From assembly GCF_008642275.1 (NCBI RefSeq), contig NZ_CP029189.1:6678001-6742000 (forward strand): DNA of 64,000 nt. The letters run 5' to 3'. A program made the translations under genes and the position numbers. Every line of letters begins with the position of its first letter. Within the stretch, counting starts at the first letter, position 1. Origin of the DNA: Streptomyces venezuelae (lineage in GTDB: Bacteria; Actinomycetota; Actinomycetes; Streptomycetales; Streptomycetaceae). Under the pieces are notes generated by a model. The model was not told where the DNA came from, ran no database searches, and saw nothing but the letters and a program-made list of their open reading frames with translations. This document shows positions 47,244 through 57,200 of this stretch, piece after piece.

Positions 47244-47594
47244 CTACTCGGGGAACTCGCCCGCCATGGCGGCCGCCATCCGCAGGTACGGCCGGGCCTC
47301 GGCGGCCCGGCCGAGGCGCTCCAGCGTGCGACCGAGCATCAGCTGTGCGTAGTCCTCCACCGGCCAGCGTTCGAGGATGCCGCGCAGCTCGTGCTCGGCG
47401 CGGGAGAGCTGGGCGGAGTGGTAGTAGGCGCGCGCCAGCAGCAGCCGGGGCGCCAGCTGCTCCGATGCCTCGCCCGCCAGTGTCTCCAGGACGCGGGCGG
47501 CCGTCGCGTACTCCTTCGCGTCGAAGAAGAGCTGCGCGCGCGCCCAGCGCTCGGCTGCCGTCCCGTGCTCGAAGTACGCCGTCGGCGCGTTCAT
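47244..47594 (-). CDS. Tetratricopeptide-repeat small protein
   Basis: A 116-residue TPR protein with two to three helical repeats: ARAQLFFDAKEYATAARVLE, APRLLLARAYYHSAQLSRAE, AQLMLGRTLERLGRAAEAR. GGAAGGGA precedes the ATG. It may act as an adaptor. Divergent from the pirin gene. Confidence 0.8.
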   Translation of the reverse strand: MNAPTAYFEHGTAAERWARAQLFFDAKEYATAARVLETLAGEASEQLAPRLLLARAYYHSAQLSRAEHELRGILERWPVEDYAQLMLGRTLERLGRAAEARPYLRMAAAMAGEFPE

Positions 47595-47699
47595 CGCATC
47601 CCTTCCGCCGTTCGGGTGGTCGATCCGCTGCATCCAACACACCTGGGGCGTGGAACATTCCGCTCTCCGCCGCCACCGCCTCGGGGCTAGGTTGTCCAC

Positions 47700-48665
47700 A
47701 TGAGCAATCTCGATCGCCAGCCCGCTCTTTCCGCCTGCGGCGGCCGCGGCTTCGTCGTGGCCGAACCGGTGCGCGAGCTCCTCAGCCCGCGCACGGTCAA
47801 GCTCGGAGAGTCCACCGAGGTCCGACGACTCCTGCCCAACCTGGGCCGCCGCATGGTGGGCGCCTGGTGCTTCGTGGACCACTACGGCCCGGACGACATC
47901 GCCGACGAGCCCGGCATGCAGGTCGCGCCGCATCCGCACTCCGGGCTCCAGACGGTGAGCTGGCTGCACGAGGGCGAGGTGCTGCACCGCGACAGCGTCG
48001 GCAGCCTGGAGACGATCCGGCCCCGGGAGCTGGGCCTGATGACCTCCGGCCGCGGCATCAGCCACTCGGAGGAGAGCCCGCGTCCGCACGCCCGCTTCCT
48101 GCACGGCGCGCAGCTGTGGGTGGCCCTGCCGGACGCGCACCGCAACGTGGAGCCGCACTTCCAGCACCACGCCGACCTGCCGCTGGTGACGGCCCCGGGG
48201 CTGACGGCGACGGTCATCCTGGGCACCCTGGACACGGCCACCTCGCCGGGCACGGCGTACAGCCCGATCGTGGGCGCGGACCTGACCCTGGCGTCGGGCA
48301 CGGAGACCCGGCTCCCGCTGGACCCGGACTTCGAGTACGCGGTCCTGTCGATGTCGGGCGAGGCCCACGTCGACGGCGTCCCGGTCCTCCCGGGCTCGAT
48401 GCTCTACCTCGGCTGCGGCCGCACGGAACTCCCCCTGAGGGCGACTTCGGACGCGAGCCTGATGCTCCTGGGCGGCGAGCCGTTCGAGGAGGAGATCGTG
48501 ATGTTCTGGAACTGGATCGGACGGTCACACGATGATATCGCGCAGGCCCGAGAAGACTGGATGAACGGGTCGCGATTCGGTGAGGTGAAGGGCTACGACG
48601 GCCCTCCGATTCCGGCCCCAGAGCTTCCCCCAACCCACCTGAAGGCGCGAGGAAGGGTGCGTTGA
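47700..48665 (+). CDS. Pirin family protein
   Basis: A 321-residue cupin-type pirin, an iron-binding oxygenase or redox sensor. Metal ligands are in the N-terminal cupin: APHPHSGLQTVSWLHEGEV and SGRGISHSE. Conserved RRMVGAWCFVDHYGP and the C-terminal VMFWNWIGRSHDDIAQAREDW are present. The start is ATG at 47700. It ends in the conserved core before the accessory region. Confidence 0.93.
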   Translation: MSNLDRQPALSACGGRGFVVAEPVRELLSPRTVKLGESTEVRRLLPNLGRRMVGAWCFVDHYGPDDIADEPGMQVAPHPHSGLQTVSWLHEGEVLHRDSVGSLETIRPRELGLMTSGRGISHSEESPRPHARFLHGAQLWVALPDAHRNVEPHFQHHADLPLVTAPGLTATVILGTLDTATSPGTAYSPIVGADLTLASGTETRLPLDPDFEYAVLSMSGEAHVDGVPVLPGSMLYLGCGRTELPLRATSDASLMLLGGEPFEEEIVMFWNWIGRSHDDIAQAREDWMNGSRFGEVKGYDGPPIPAPELPPTHLKARGRVR

Positions 48666-49088
48666 CCTGCTGGTTTGTGCGCGCGAGGGCTGGGTGTGGT
48701 AATTGCGCCCGGCCCTCCGGTTTTGGTTTCTCAGGGGAGGCTGTCGAATGCGGGGCGAGAGCCTTCGGCGCCGACGGTCGAGTCTCATGTGTCGCAGGCT
48801 GTAACCAGGTTTGGTCGGACGAATGCTGACCTTTTGCTGACTTTACTGACGAGTAGTTAGATCTGGTTGCCGGTTACGTCGCCGCCTCTTGGTAGTCAAG
48901 GGCGATGGTGGTCGCCGCCGGGCCGTCCCCTCCCACCACCCTGGCGGCGAACCCGGCCGGGGTCTGCGATCCATGGATGAAGGGGGGCGGGTTAGTGCGC
49001 GGCGGGTGTTGTGCACAAGTGACAAGACATTGCTCGGCCGGTCCTCTTCGCCGGGCGGAGCTGGAAACGTCGTGTGAGAGCGGGAAGC
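48666..49088. other. Gene-free junction between core and accessory DNA
   Basis: No convincing gene in 423 bases. Base composition is less GC-rich and codon-like periodicity is lost. A perfect palindrome TTGTGCACAA lies at 49009-49018. Short open frames here have no recognisable motif. Confidence 0.5.
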
Positions 49089-49877
49089 CTACGGCTCCGA
49101 TGTGACGGGGCGTTCCAGTGGAGTGCCCTCTTTGAGGAATCGGGTGACCGCGTCCATGCGGTCGGAGAACCCGACCGGTGTGTGGTCCGCCAAGAGGTCG
49201 AGGTGGTCGGCGGGCCAGGCTTGGGGGTTGCCCTTCAGCAGCACGAGGCGCTGGTCGAAGGCGTAGTCCGCGCGCTCGATGCGCTGCACGAGCGACAGAG
49301 CATGCTCCAGGCCCTGCTCAGAGCCGCCGACGGCCTGCACCAGGACTGTTCGCTTGGGCAGGTTGACGCGCGCGGTGGGGCGTACCGTGGCGCCGCGGGG
49401 GAGCTCCACGGTGGGGCGCCGGTCGTAGGCGATGCGGGCATCGTCGAGGTACGCGTAGAACTGACGCACGAGCTTGCTGTCCCGGTCAGGGGCTGCGAGC
49501 CATCGCAGCCCGTCGGTGGTCAGCATCGCACTACTGATGTCCGATACGAGCGTCGCCGCCTGTTGCAGGGGCCGGCGGCCAACGATTCGTCCGTCCACTT
49601 CGCTGAGGCGGAATGCGCTGAGTGTCTCGGTCCAGGCGGTCGCTGCTCGGGTTGGGCCCCAGACGTCGACTCCAGCATCGGCCAAGCGAGAAACCATGGT
49701 GCCGCCGTCGCTGGCCAAGGCGTCGTCTCCGGACACTCGGAGAAGGACGGTCAGGCCGTCTCCGTCGGCGAAGTACGAGCGTCCTGTGAGTGCGACGGAT
49801 CCCGGGCGGCCTGCCGGTGCGATGTGCCAGCAGCGCAAGTCCTCGGTGAGGCGAGGGTCGAGGGGGGAGGCGCTCAT
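49089..49877 (-). CDS. DUF1828-like protein
   Basis: A 262-residue protein. The N-terminal third has a DUF1828-like pattern, SYFADGDGLTVLLRV then GGTMVSRLADAGVD, and the rest is helical with SKLVRQFYAYLDDARIAYDR. The C-terminus carries QAVGGSEQGLEHALSLVQ. The start ATG follows GAGGAA and overlaps the upstream gene by ATGA. DUF1828 proteins are common in mobile and defence-linked regions; function is unknown. Codon use is less GC-rich than the neighbours. Confidence 0.65.
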   Translation of the reverse strand: MSASPLDPRLTEDLRCWHIAPAGRPGSVALTGRSYFADGDGLTVLLRVSGDDALASDGGTMVSRLADAGVDVWGPTRAATAWTETLSAFRLSEVDGRIVGRRPLQQAATLVSDISSAMLTTDGLRWLAAPDRDSKLVRQFYAYLDDARIAYDRRPTVELPRGATVRPTARVNLPKRTVLVQAVGGSEQGLEHALSLVQRIERADYAFDQRLVLLKGNPQAWPADHLDLLADHTPVGFSDRMDAVTRFLKEGTPLERPVTSEP

Positions 49878-50437
49878 GGGTATTCCTCGAATCCCTCTAG
49901 CGTCGGGGCCGGTATCGGCGGCGTGGGCGGAACCCAAACGTAGCCTGCGGAGATGTCCATCTTGCATTCCAGGACGAAGTCCCTGACGACGCGGTCGTAC
50001 TCTTCGTCCATAGAGGTCAGCGTCGCGTTGGCGATCGGGTCCGGCGCGTGACGGATGTCGTCCGGGGCGTAGACGTCCCGGTTGCCTCGCTGTTCGCTCC
50101 ACCTGTGTTTGTGCGTGCGATTGATGAAGTGCTCGCCAGTTTCACGGTCGAGGTGTGTCCCCCGAACATCGAGGCGGCGGAGGACCGTGCGGCTTCCGGG
50201 GTGGAGGAGCATCAGGCTGTACTCCCACGGCTTGTCGAGGCCTATTCGGAAGCGGAGGTCGAGGCGGCAGGAGAGATCGGTGCGGACAGGAGTGTTTGCC
50301 TCGACGTGGATAGGGGAGTACGCGCGACGCGGAGCATTCTTCTGTTTCCACCGGAACGGAAGGTGGAGAGCGCCTCCGACCTTGCCCCCGAGGATCTTGT
50401 CGGCCAGGGCATCGATCATCACGTCGTCAGGGTCCAT
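49874..50437 (-). CDS. DUF6978-like protein
   Basis: A 187-residue protein with beta-rich core: HLPFRWKQKNAPRRAYSPIH, DLRFRIGLDKPWEYSLMLLH and GEHFINRTHKHRWSEQRGNR. This resembles DUF6978. The ATG at 50437 follows a strong GGGGGAG; earlier in-frame ATGs are less likely. Its stop overlaps the DUF1828-like start, so the two are co-translated. No catalytic motif is obvious. Paired small genes of this kind are often toxin-antitoxin or phage-defence modules, but that is inference. Confidence 0.6.
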   Translation of the reverse strand: MDPDDVMIDALADKILGGKVGGALHLPFRWKQKNAPRRAYSPIHVEANTPVRTDLSCRLDLRFRIGLDKPWEYSLMLLHPGSRTVLRRLDVRGTHLDRETGEHFINRTHKHRWSEQRGNRDVYAPDDIRHAPDPIANATLTSMDEEYDRVVRDFVLECKMDISAGYVWVPPTPPIPAPTLEGFEEYP

Positions 50438-50719
50438 GCACTCCCCCCTCAGCATCGAGATGACGAACATAGAACCAGCACCACGGGATTGATAGTGGAA
50501 CGGATCAACGTCTTGCGTCTTCCTCGAGGTCTTCGGCCACACCGCGCGCGCGAGCCTCCACCGCTCCAGCAAGCCGCCGGTGGTCTGGGCTCGGTCGACG
50601 CGGAGGGCGGTTCCTCTGTGCGTCGGCGCTGGCAGCAACTTGCCGACCGGGTTCGGAAGTCTGCGCAGTCGCCGTGACAGCCGCCGACACCAGAGAGCCG
50701 CGCCGTATGGCTCAGCAGA

Positions 50720-50830
50720 TTCTTCGTCTGCTGGTGGTACAGCAGTTGGAATAGGGCTGACCAGGCAAAACGGTGGTTCGGGATGTCCATCCCGGCAGTA
50801 TGGTCCGAGAATGGACCGGATCTTGGTCCC
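50720..50830 (+). repeat. Copy A of direct repeat flanking giant gene
   Basis: Begins TTCTTCGTCTGCTGGTGGTA. It shares with 59500-59610 two conserved blocks, a 25-base block with two mismatches and, at identical spacing of 81 bases, a block around CCGGATCTTGG. Origin unknown; it may be a mobile-element remnant. Confidence 0.7.
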
Positions 50831-51025
50831 GGCCGACCAGACACGGGTTGCTCATCCGGAGGGCCAAGCTGCCGGGCTGGCGACGTCGTTGCAGTGCAGG
50901 ATGCGGTGGGCGGTTGAGGGCGTGATCCCGGTCGGGGCGGTCACCCGCAGGGATCGATCAGGCAGCCGGTTGGCATGTCTGGTAGCGGCGCGTGGGCCGC
51001 GCGCCGCGAGTGTGTGGAGAGCCTG

Positions 51026-51061
51026 CTGGGGCTGGGGCTGGGGCTGGGGCTGGGGCTGGGG
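51026..51061. repeat. (CTGGGG)6 hexanucleotide repeat
   Basis: Six perfect copies of CTGGGG, i.e. six G4 tracts with two-base loops, able to form a G-quadruplex on the + strand. Confidence 0.9.
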
Positions 51062-51226
51062 CCGGCCCGCGACGCGTACGGTCGGCGTCGGGTGGCGCTC
51101 GTTCCTCGCCCGGCTGCACCAACTCGGTGATCGGCACCGCCGCCAACACGGTCACCGCCTTCACCCCCGCCCGTGCGCAGCGCCTCTCCATTCCGCAGTG
51201 GGATGCTGTCGCCGGACGCCTGGCGC

Positions 51227-51258
51227 GCCCGGCCCTCCGAGGTGACGGAGGGCCGGGC
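51227..51258 (-). terminator. Terminator of the giant LamG gene
   Basis: A perfect 13-bp stem (GCCCGGCCCTCCG / CGGAGGGCCGGGC) with a six-base loop lies six bases beyond the stop. Confidence 0.8.
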
Positions 51259-51263
51259 CCAGG

Positions 51264-54200
51264 TCAGTTGTCCATGCCGAAGTAGCGGCTGAGGTAGTCG
51301 ATGATCTCCGTGGAGTGGGGGAGGAGCTCGGGCAGCTGGGCGGCCAGGGCCGCGCGGGTGGCGGTGGCGAGGGCGCCGGTGCTGGTGGCGGCGGGGCGGA
51401 CGTACGGTTCCAGGCGCTTGATCAGCTCGTAGTTGCTGTCGATGTTCTCGGCGCGCATCGCCTTCTCCAACGGCGGCGCCCCGGGCGGCGGGACGGGTGC
51501 GAGCACCCGGCTGACGTAGGTGACGCGGTGCAGGATCCGCCAGCACGGGGGCTTGGCGGAGTTCTGGCGGGTCTGCCGCAGGGCGGCGGCGTCGGGGGCG
51601 TCGCTGCCCGACAGCCAGGTGGGGTCGACGACCTTGTGGTAGAAGTCGTCGAAGTTGGCGCTGTTCTCGCCGAGGTAGAAGGTGAGGAAGCGGTAGGCGT
51701 CGACCTTGCCCGGCACCAGGACGGGCTTGCCCGCCGTGTCGTAGACGGGCTTGCCGTCCTTGTCGCGGCGCTGCAGGTCACCCGGGGGTGCGCACTGGAC
51801 GTCGAGGCCGAAGGAGCGGGAGGCGTCCTTGCCCTTGGCCCGGGTGACGCTGAAACCGCCTCCCACGGAGGCCTCAAGCTGGCCGTAGAAGTTCACACCT
51901 TTGAAGCCGAAGTTGCCCCCGTAGGTGCCACCGATACTGCCGCTGAGCGCGTAGGAGCCGGAGGTGGTCTCGCTGACGGCGTCGGTGGCCTCGGTGGTCT
52001 CGGCGAAGAAGCCGCCCTGGGCCGTCCAGACGTAGGTGTTGACCAGGTCCCGGTGCGAGAAGCCGGTGGCGGCGGCGCTGCCGGCGGTGCTGCGCCCGGT
52101 CTCCTGCTGCTCGACGGACATGCCCATCGAGCGCAGGAGCGCGTTGGCCTGTCCCCGGGTCGGGTCTGGGCGCTGGGTCTCGGTCGAGACCGATTCGTAG
52201 AAGGCGTGCAGCCGCTGCTGGTCGCGGGTGATCCGGCGCTTGAGCGCGTAGGCGTCCCGCGGCTTGAAGTAGCTGTACTCGCCGTAGCCGGTGGCGGTGG
52301 GGTAGTCGGGGTCGGTGACCTTGCCGCGGTCGTCGAAGCCGACCGCGCCGTCCAGGGTGCCCTGCTTGGTGTAGCGGGGGTTGATCGGGAAGTGGATGAG
52401 GTTCCAGTCCGGCGGGATGTCCGGGTTGGGCAGCATCCGGTAGGCGACCAGGGCACCGGTGTGCGCCAGGCGCAGCGCGAAGACGTCGGCGGTCTGGGAC
52501 TGCACGAGCGCCATGCCGTTGTTGGCGGGCACGTACCGGCGGCCGACGGCGGAGTTCAGCACCTTGGCGGCGTCCTCGGTGTAGCCGGTCAGGGCCAGCT
52601 TGGCCTTGCGGGCGGTGTTGGCGCCCTGGCTGACCTTGGTGTCCTCGCTCCAGGTGTTGGAGAACTCCAGGCGGCCCGTCAGGCCGACCTTCAACTGGGC
52701 GTCGGCGAGCGGGGACGCGATGCCGAAGCCGGCCGGAGCAGTGATCGACAGGACGCTGGCATCGGTCTCGAAGCCCACCGCGAAGCCGAAGGCGGCGTTG
52801 ACGCTGCGGGTCTTGCTGGAGGACAGGCTCCGCACCACCTGGTTGGCCTCGGCGAACTCCACCGAGGAGGCGGCGGCGTAGCCGTCGGCCTTGTCGGTGA
52901 GGTTCTCCGAGGGCACCGGCGGGGCGCCCTCGATGTAGCCCATGAGTTGCGGGTCGAACTGGGCCTGGCCGACCCACTCGGTGGTCAGGTCACCCACCTT
53001 GTAGCCGGTGACCAGGTGCCAGCGGCCGTCGCGGACGAAGCCGTAGCAGCGCTTGAGCACACCGAGCGTCTCGCCCTTCGCGTCGTACTGGAGGTCGGCG
53101 TACTCGGTGGCGCCGGGGGCGCCGGCGATGGTGTCGTGGAAGGGAGTGCGGACGTCGGCGAGGGCCGACCGCACCTGGGCGGTGTCCGTGGACACGGGGG
53201 CGGTGGAGAGCAGGACGCGGGGCCGCTTCGCGGAGAAGGCGAGGTTGTTGCCGCGCAGGCCCTCGTCGCGCACCGAGGTGGTGCCGGGTTCGGTGGAGTC
53301 CCGGTCGAAGGGCCAGTAGCCGAGCAGGTCCCGCTTGTTCTCGCGCAGGCGGGTGAACAGGTTGTCGCTGATCTGCTCCCGGGTGCGGACGGTGCGCCAG
53401 ATCCGCACCTCCTCCAGCGTTCCGGTCAGCAGCTCCGTCGGTTTGGCCCCTTCCAGGCGGGCGCCCAGGGTGAGCTGGGGATCGCCCCAGGAGGCGGTGT
53501 CCTGGGCGGTCACGGGGGCCTCGGACAGCGGCTCGCCGTTGCGGTACAGCCGCAGCGGGCTGGCCGTGGGGTCGACGTCGCGGGTCCAGCGGGCGCCCCG
53601 CAGCTTGGCCGGGAAGGAGCCGGAGACATCGACGGTGACGTTCCCGGCGTTCTCGTTGAAGGGCCAGCGGGCCAGCAGCCCCTTCTCACGCGCGGTGACC
53701 GGCTGCCCGAGCTGGACGGCCGGCCGTGCGGAGTTCCACAGCCGCACCTCGCACAGGACGCCGTGCAGCCCACGGCCGATCTCCAGCTCGCCGGAGTTGG
53801 ACTGTGCACCAGGGCCGCTGTACAGGTGACTGCCGGCGGCTGCGCCGTCCAGGTAGAAGCGGATGTCCTGCTCGGACTGGATGCTCGCGTTCGCCTGGGC
53901 GGCAGCGGAGGTGTCGGGCTTGCGGCGCTGCCGCACCACGGTCACCCGCTGGAAGGCACCGACCGTCACGGCCCGGTCGGAGGTGTGCCGGACGGCTTTG
54001 CCGTCGGCCTCGGCGAAGGCGAACTCCACCCGGCCGTCGGCCAGGATGCCCAACTGGTACGGGACGCCGTCCCGGCCGCCGTCGACCACCGTGCCCTTGG
54101 CGAGCAGGCCCATCGGGGCGCCGAGCTTGTCGATCCGGACGAACGCCTCGATGGTGAGGTCCTCCAGGACGTCCAGCGAATTCTGCGGGGCCACCGACAG

Positions 54201-57200
54201 GCCCGCGCCGCCGTTCAGGCTCAGGGCCCAGGACTGGGCGAAGGTGGCGGCCAGGTGCGCCCATTCGTTGCACGGGAAACGCTCCGCCGAGCGCACCACC
54301 CGGTCGCCCACCCGCGCGACCACCTGGTAGCCCTTGATCGGTGAGGGCGGGCTGCTCGGCCCGTCGAAGGTCCAGTGCCCGAGCAGGCCCGGTTCGCGGC
54401 CGGAGAGCCGCTGGTGGCGCTCGGAGGAGATCTCGTGCTGGGTGCGGGCCCGGCCGAAGACGCGGACCTCGTCGATCCGGCCGTCGAGGTAGTCGCCGGT
54501 GAAGGGGAAGTGGCCCAGGATCAGCGGGCCGTTGCCGGTGTAGGCCCCGTTGGAGGTGCGGCGGGCGACCTCGACGCCGTCCCGGTAGAGGATCTGCTCG
54601 CGGGTGGCGTTCTTGTAGACCGCGGCCCAGTGGTGCCACTCCAGGTCCGGGTAGGCCTGGGTGGTCTTGAGGTCGTCGCCGTACAGCGAGAAGTAGAAGG
54701 TCTCGTCGGGGTGGACCCACAGGTGCAGGGACTGGTCGACCCGGCCGTCCGTCGCACCGTGGAACAGCAGCGGCTCGACGCGGCCCCGGGACTGGTTGCG
54801 CTTGGCCCACAGCTCGATGGTGAAGTCCCGGTTCGCCAGGTCGAGCGAGGGAGTCAGCTGGGCCTTGGTGCCGCCGACGAACTGCCAGGCCGGCAGGGCG
54901 GCCGGGGCGAGCGCCAGGGAGTAGCCCGATCCGTCCGTCCTGGCGTGGACGATCCGGCCCCCTCCGGCCTCGGGGTTGACCCAGGCCTCCAGGCTCAGGT
55001 CACCGGTCGGGGCGATGTTCTGCTGCTGGCCGGCGGGCAGGGTCAGGTACTGCTCCTTGCCGTCGAACAGGAAGGCCCGGCCGGGCATCTCGGCCCGCCA
55101 GCGGCAGCCGCGGCCGGTGATCGTCGCCTTGGCCGTGCCGTTGGGGACGGAGTCGACGCCGCCCGGGGTGAGCCCGATCAGGCGGGAGCCGGCGGACAGC
55201 AGGACCCCGGCCCGGGTGGACTCCGCCCGGGCCCAGTCGTAGCCGACCAGGCTGACCTTGTCGCCGGGCTTGATCGCGGTGCCCGCCGTCGTGAGGGTGA
55301 GCGTCTTGGCGCCGGTGAGGTTGTCGGCCTCCGCGGCGTAGCCGGTGCTGCCGATCACGAGGTGGGCCTTGGCCGGGACCGGCACGGTGGTGGCCCCGGT
55401 CAGCTCCACACTTCTGCCCGTCACCCGGGCGACCGCCCCGACCGTCACCGGCCGGCCGGGGCTCCCGGCCAGGGCGGCGGCCATCAGGTCGGCCTTGCGC
55501 GGCAGCGACCGCCAGGTCTCGGTGTCCGTCCCGACGGAGATCGTGAGGTCGCAGCGGCCGGGCGCGTCGCCGTCCGCGACCTTGATGGTGGCGCTGTCCA
55601 GGGCAACGGCCGGGTCGCGGGCGAGGAAGGTGAGCGTGCCGCCGTCCCCGGCGAGGGTCTGGGCACCGCGGACGACGCCGGTGTCGTAGTACACGGCGAA
55701 GAACTGGTTCTCGGCGCCGCGGAAGTACAGCACGACGTTGCCGGTGCCGCTGTCCAGCAGTGCGGGCCGGTCGGTGCCCCGGGCGAATTCGAGCAGGCCG
55801 CCGGACAGGCTCAGACCGGTGGAGTCCACCGCCAGCAGCGGCATCGCCACCGTCAGGTCGTCGTCCCCCCGCAGGGCGGTCGACAGGCGGGCCAGCTGGT
55901 CCCGGGCGTCCTTGAGTTCGGCCTGCTGGGCGGCCAGCACGAGCTGCAGTTCGGCGACCCGCTGTTGGGCTGTGCGCGCCTCCTGGAGGAGCTGGCGCGC
56001 GGCGTCCAGCTTCTCCTTCGCCGCGAGGTACGCCACGTCCACACCCGAGCGCATGGACAGGCGCGTCATCTTGAACAGGCCCGAGTCCGCGGTGAGGCAT
56101 TCGCTCGACTGGACCAGGTGGGGTAACTGGTACGTGGAGGGCAAACCGATCGCGAGCCGGCTGCCGCGGTTGACGATGCGGACGTGCTCGCCCTCGGCGA
56201 TCAGCTGGAACTGCGCGCTGACGTTGCCCGGTTCGCGGACGATCGTGCTCAGCCGGGCGGTCTCGGACGTCGAGTTGCCGGTGACGCGCAGGTCCCGGTT
56301 GCGCTCGCGGGCGACCAGGAAGTAGCAGGGCCGGCCGCCCTGGCTCTGGCCGGTGTCGTCCAACCACCAGGTCGACCGGGGACCGTTGGGGGGGACGAAC
56401 TGCACTCCGGCCTCGTACTCCGAGGTGAGGATGGCGAAGAGCGACTGCGCCAGGTGGCCGCCGGCCAACTGGCGCGGTGTCTTGAGCTCCAGGCTGTAGA
56501 TCCAGGAGGTGGCCAGGTCCTTCTCGGCGAGGTATCGCCGCTCCAGGTCGTCGAAGCCCGGCTTCAGCCGGTCGACTTCCGCCTGGTACTCGGCCACCCT
56601 GCCCGCGGTGCCGGCCAGCCGGGTTATCTCCGACTGAAGGGACGCGACCTCCGGCTCCAGCCGCTTGATCAGCTGCTGCAGGGCGCTGACCTGCTCCGAG
56701 TCGTGGCCCTTCGTCGGCCGCTTGAGCACCGCCGGGTCCAGCACGTCCGGCGCCTGGGCCAGCCGGCCGTCGCGGCCGACCGCGAAGTCCAGGCCCGCCA
56801 GGCAAGGGTTCTGGCCGTACCTGGCGGCGAACGCCAGCAGCACTCGGGCCTGCCGCTTGGCGGGCTTGGGGTCGGAGCGGTACCCGGCGACCACGTTCTC
56901 CTGCTGGTGGTACAGCACGGCCGACAGGCCGGACACCACCGAGCGCCCCTTGAGGACGAAGCTGTCGCGCCGCACCCCGGGGTGGTCGCCGACCGGGGCC
57001 TCCGAGCCGGTCCACTGCACGCCGCCGCCGAGGGTGCCGTGCAGCGCCCGGTCGGTCTGGTCGTTCGCGGTGCTCCCCGTGCCCTCGTCGAACCGGTAGT
57101 AGGCCACCAATCCCGGCTCGTTGCCGATCAGCCGGTAGCTCATGTCCTCGGTGAGCTCGGCGGCGGAACGCACCCGGTCCCAGATCCGGATCTCGTCGAC

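Larger units (their letters stand above)
50438..51263. other. Gene-poor region with repeats
   Basis: No confident gene in about 826 bases. It contains a 111-bp element copied at 59500 (see repeat), a G-tract repeat at 51026-51061 and the terminator of the giant gene. Confidence 0.55.

Noticed and set aside
48675..48860. 61-residue open frame after the pirin gene
   Set aside because: No motif or ribosome-binding site; looks like non-coding junction DNA.
50580..51245. 221-residue open frame over the G-tract repeat
   Set aside because: Encodes WGWGWGW from the repeat and shows no domain; not credible as a gene.
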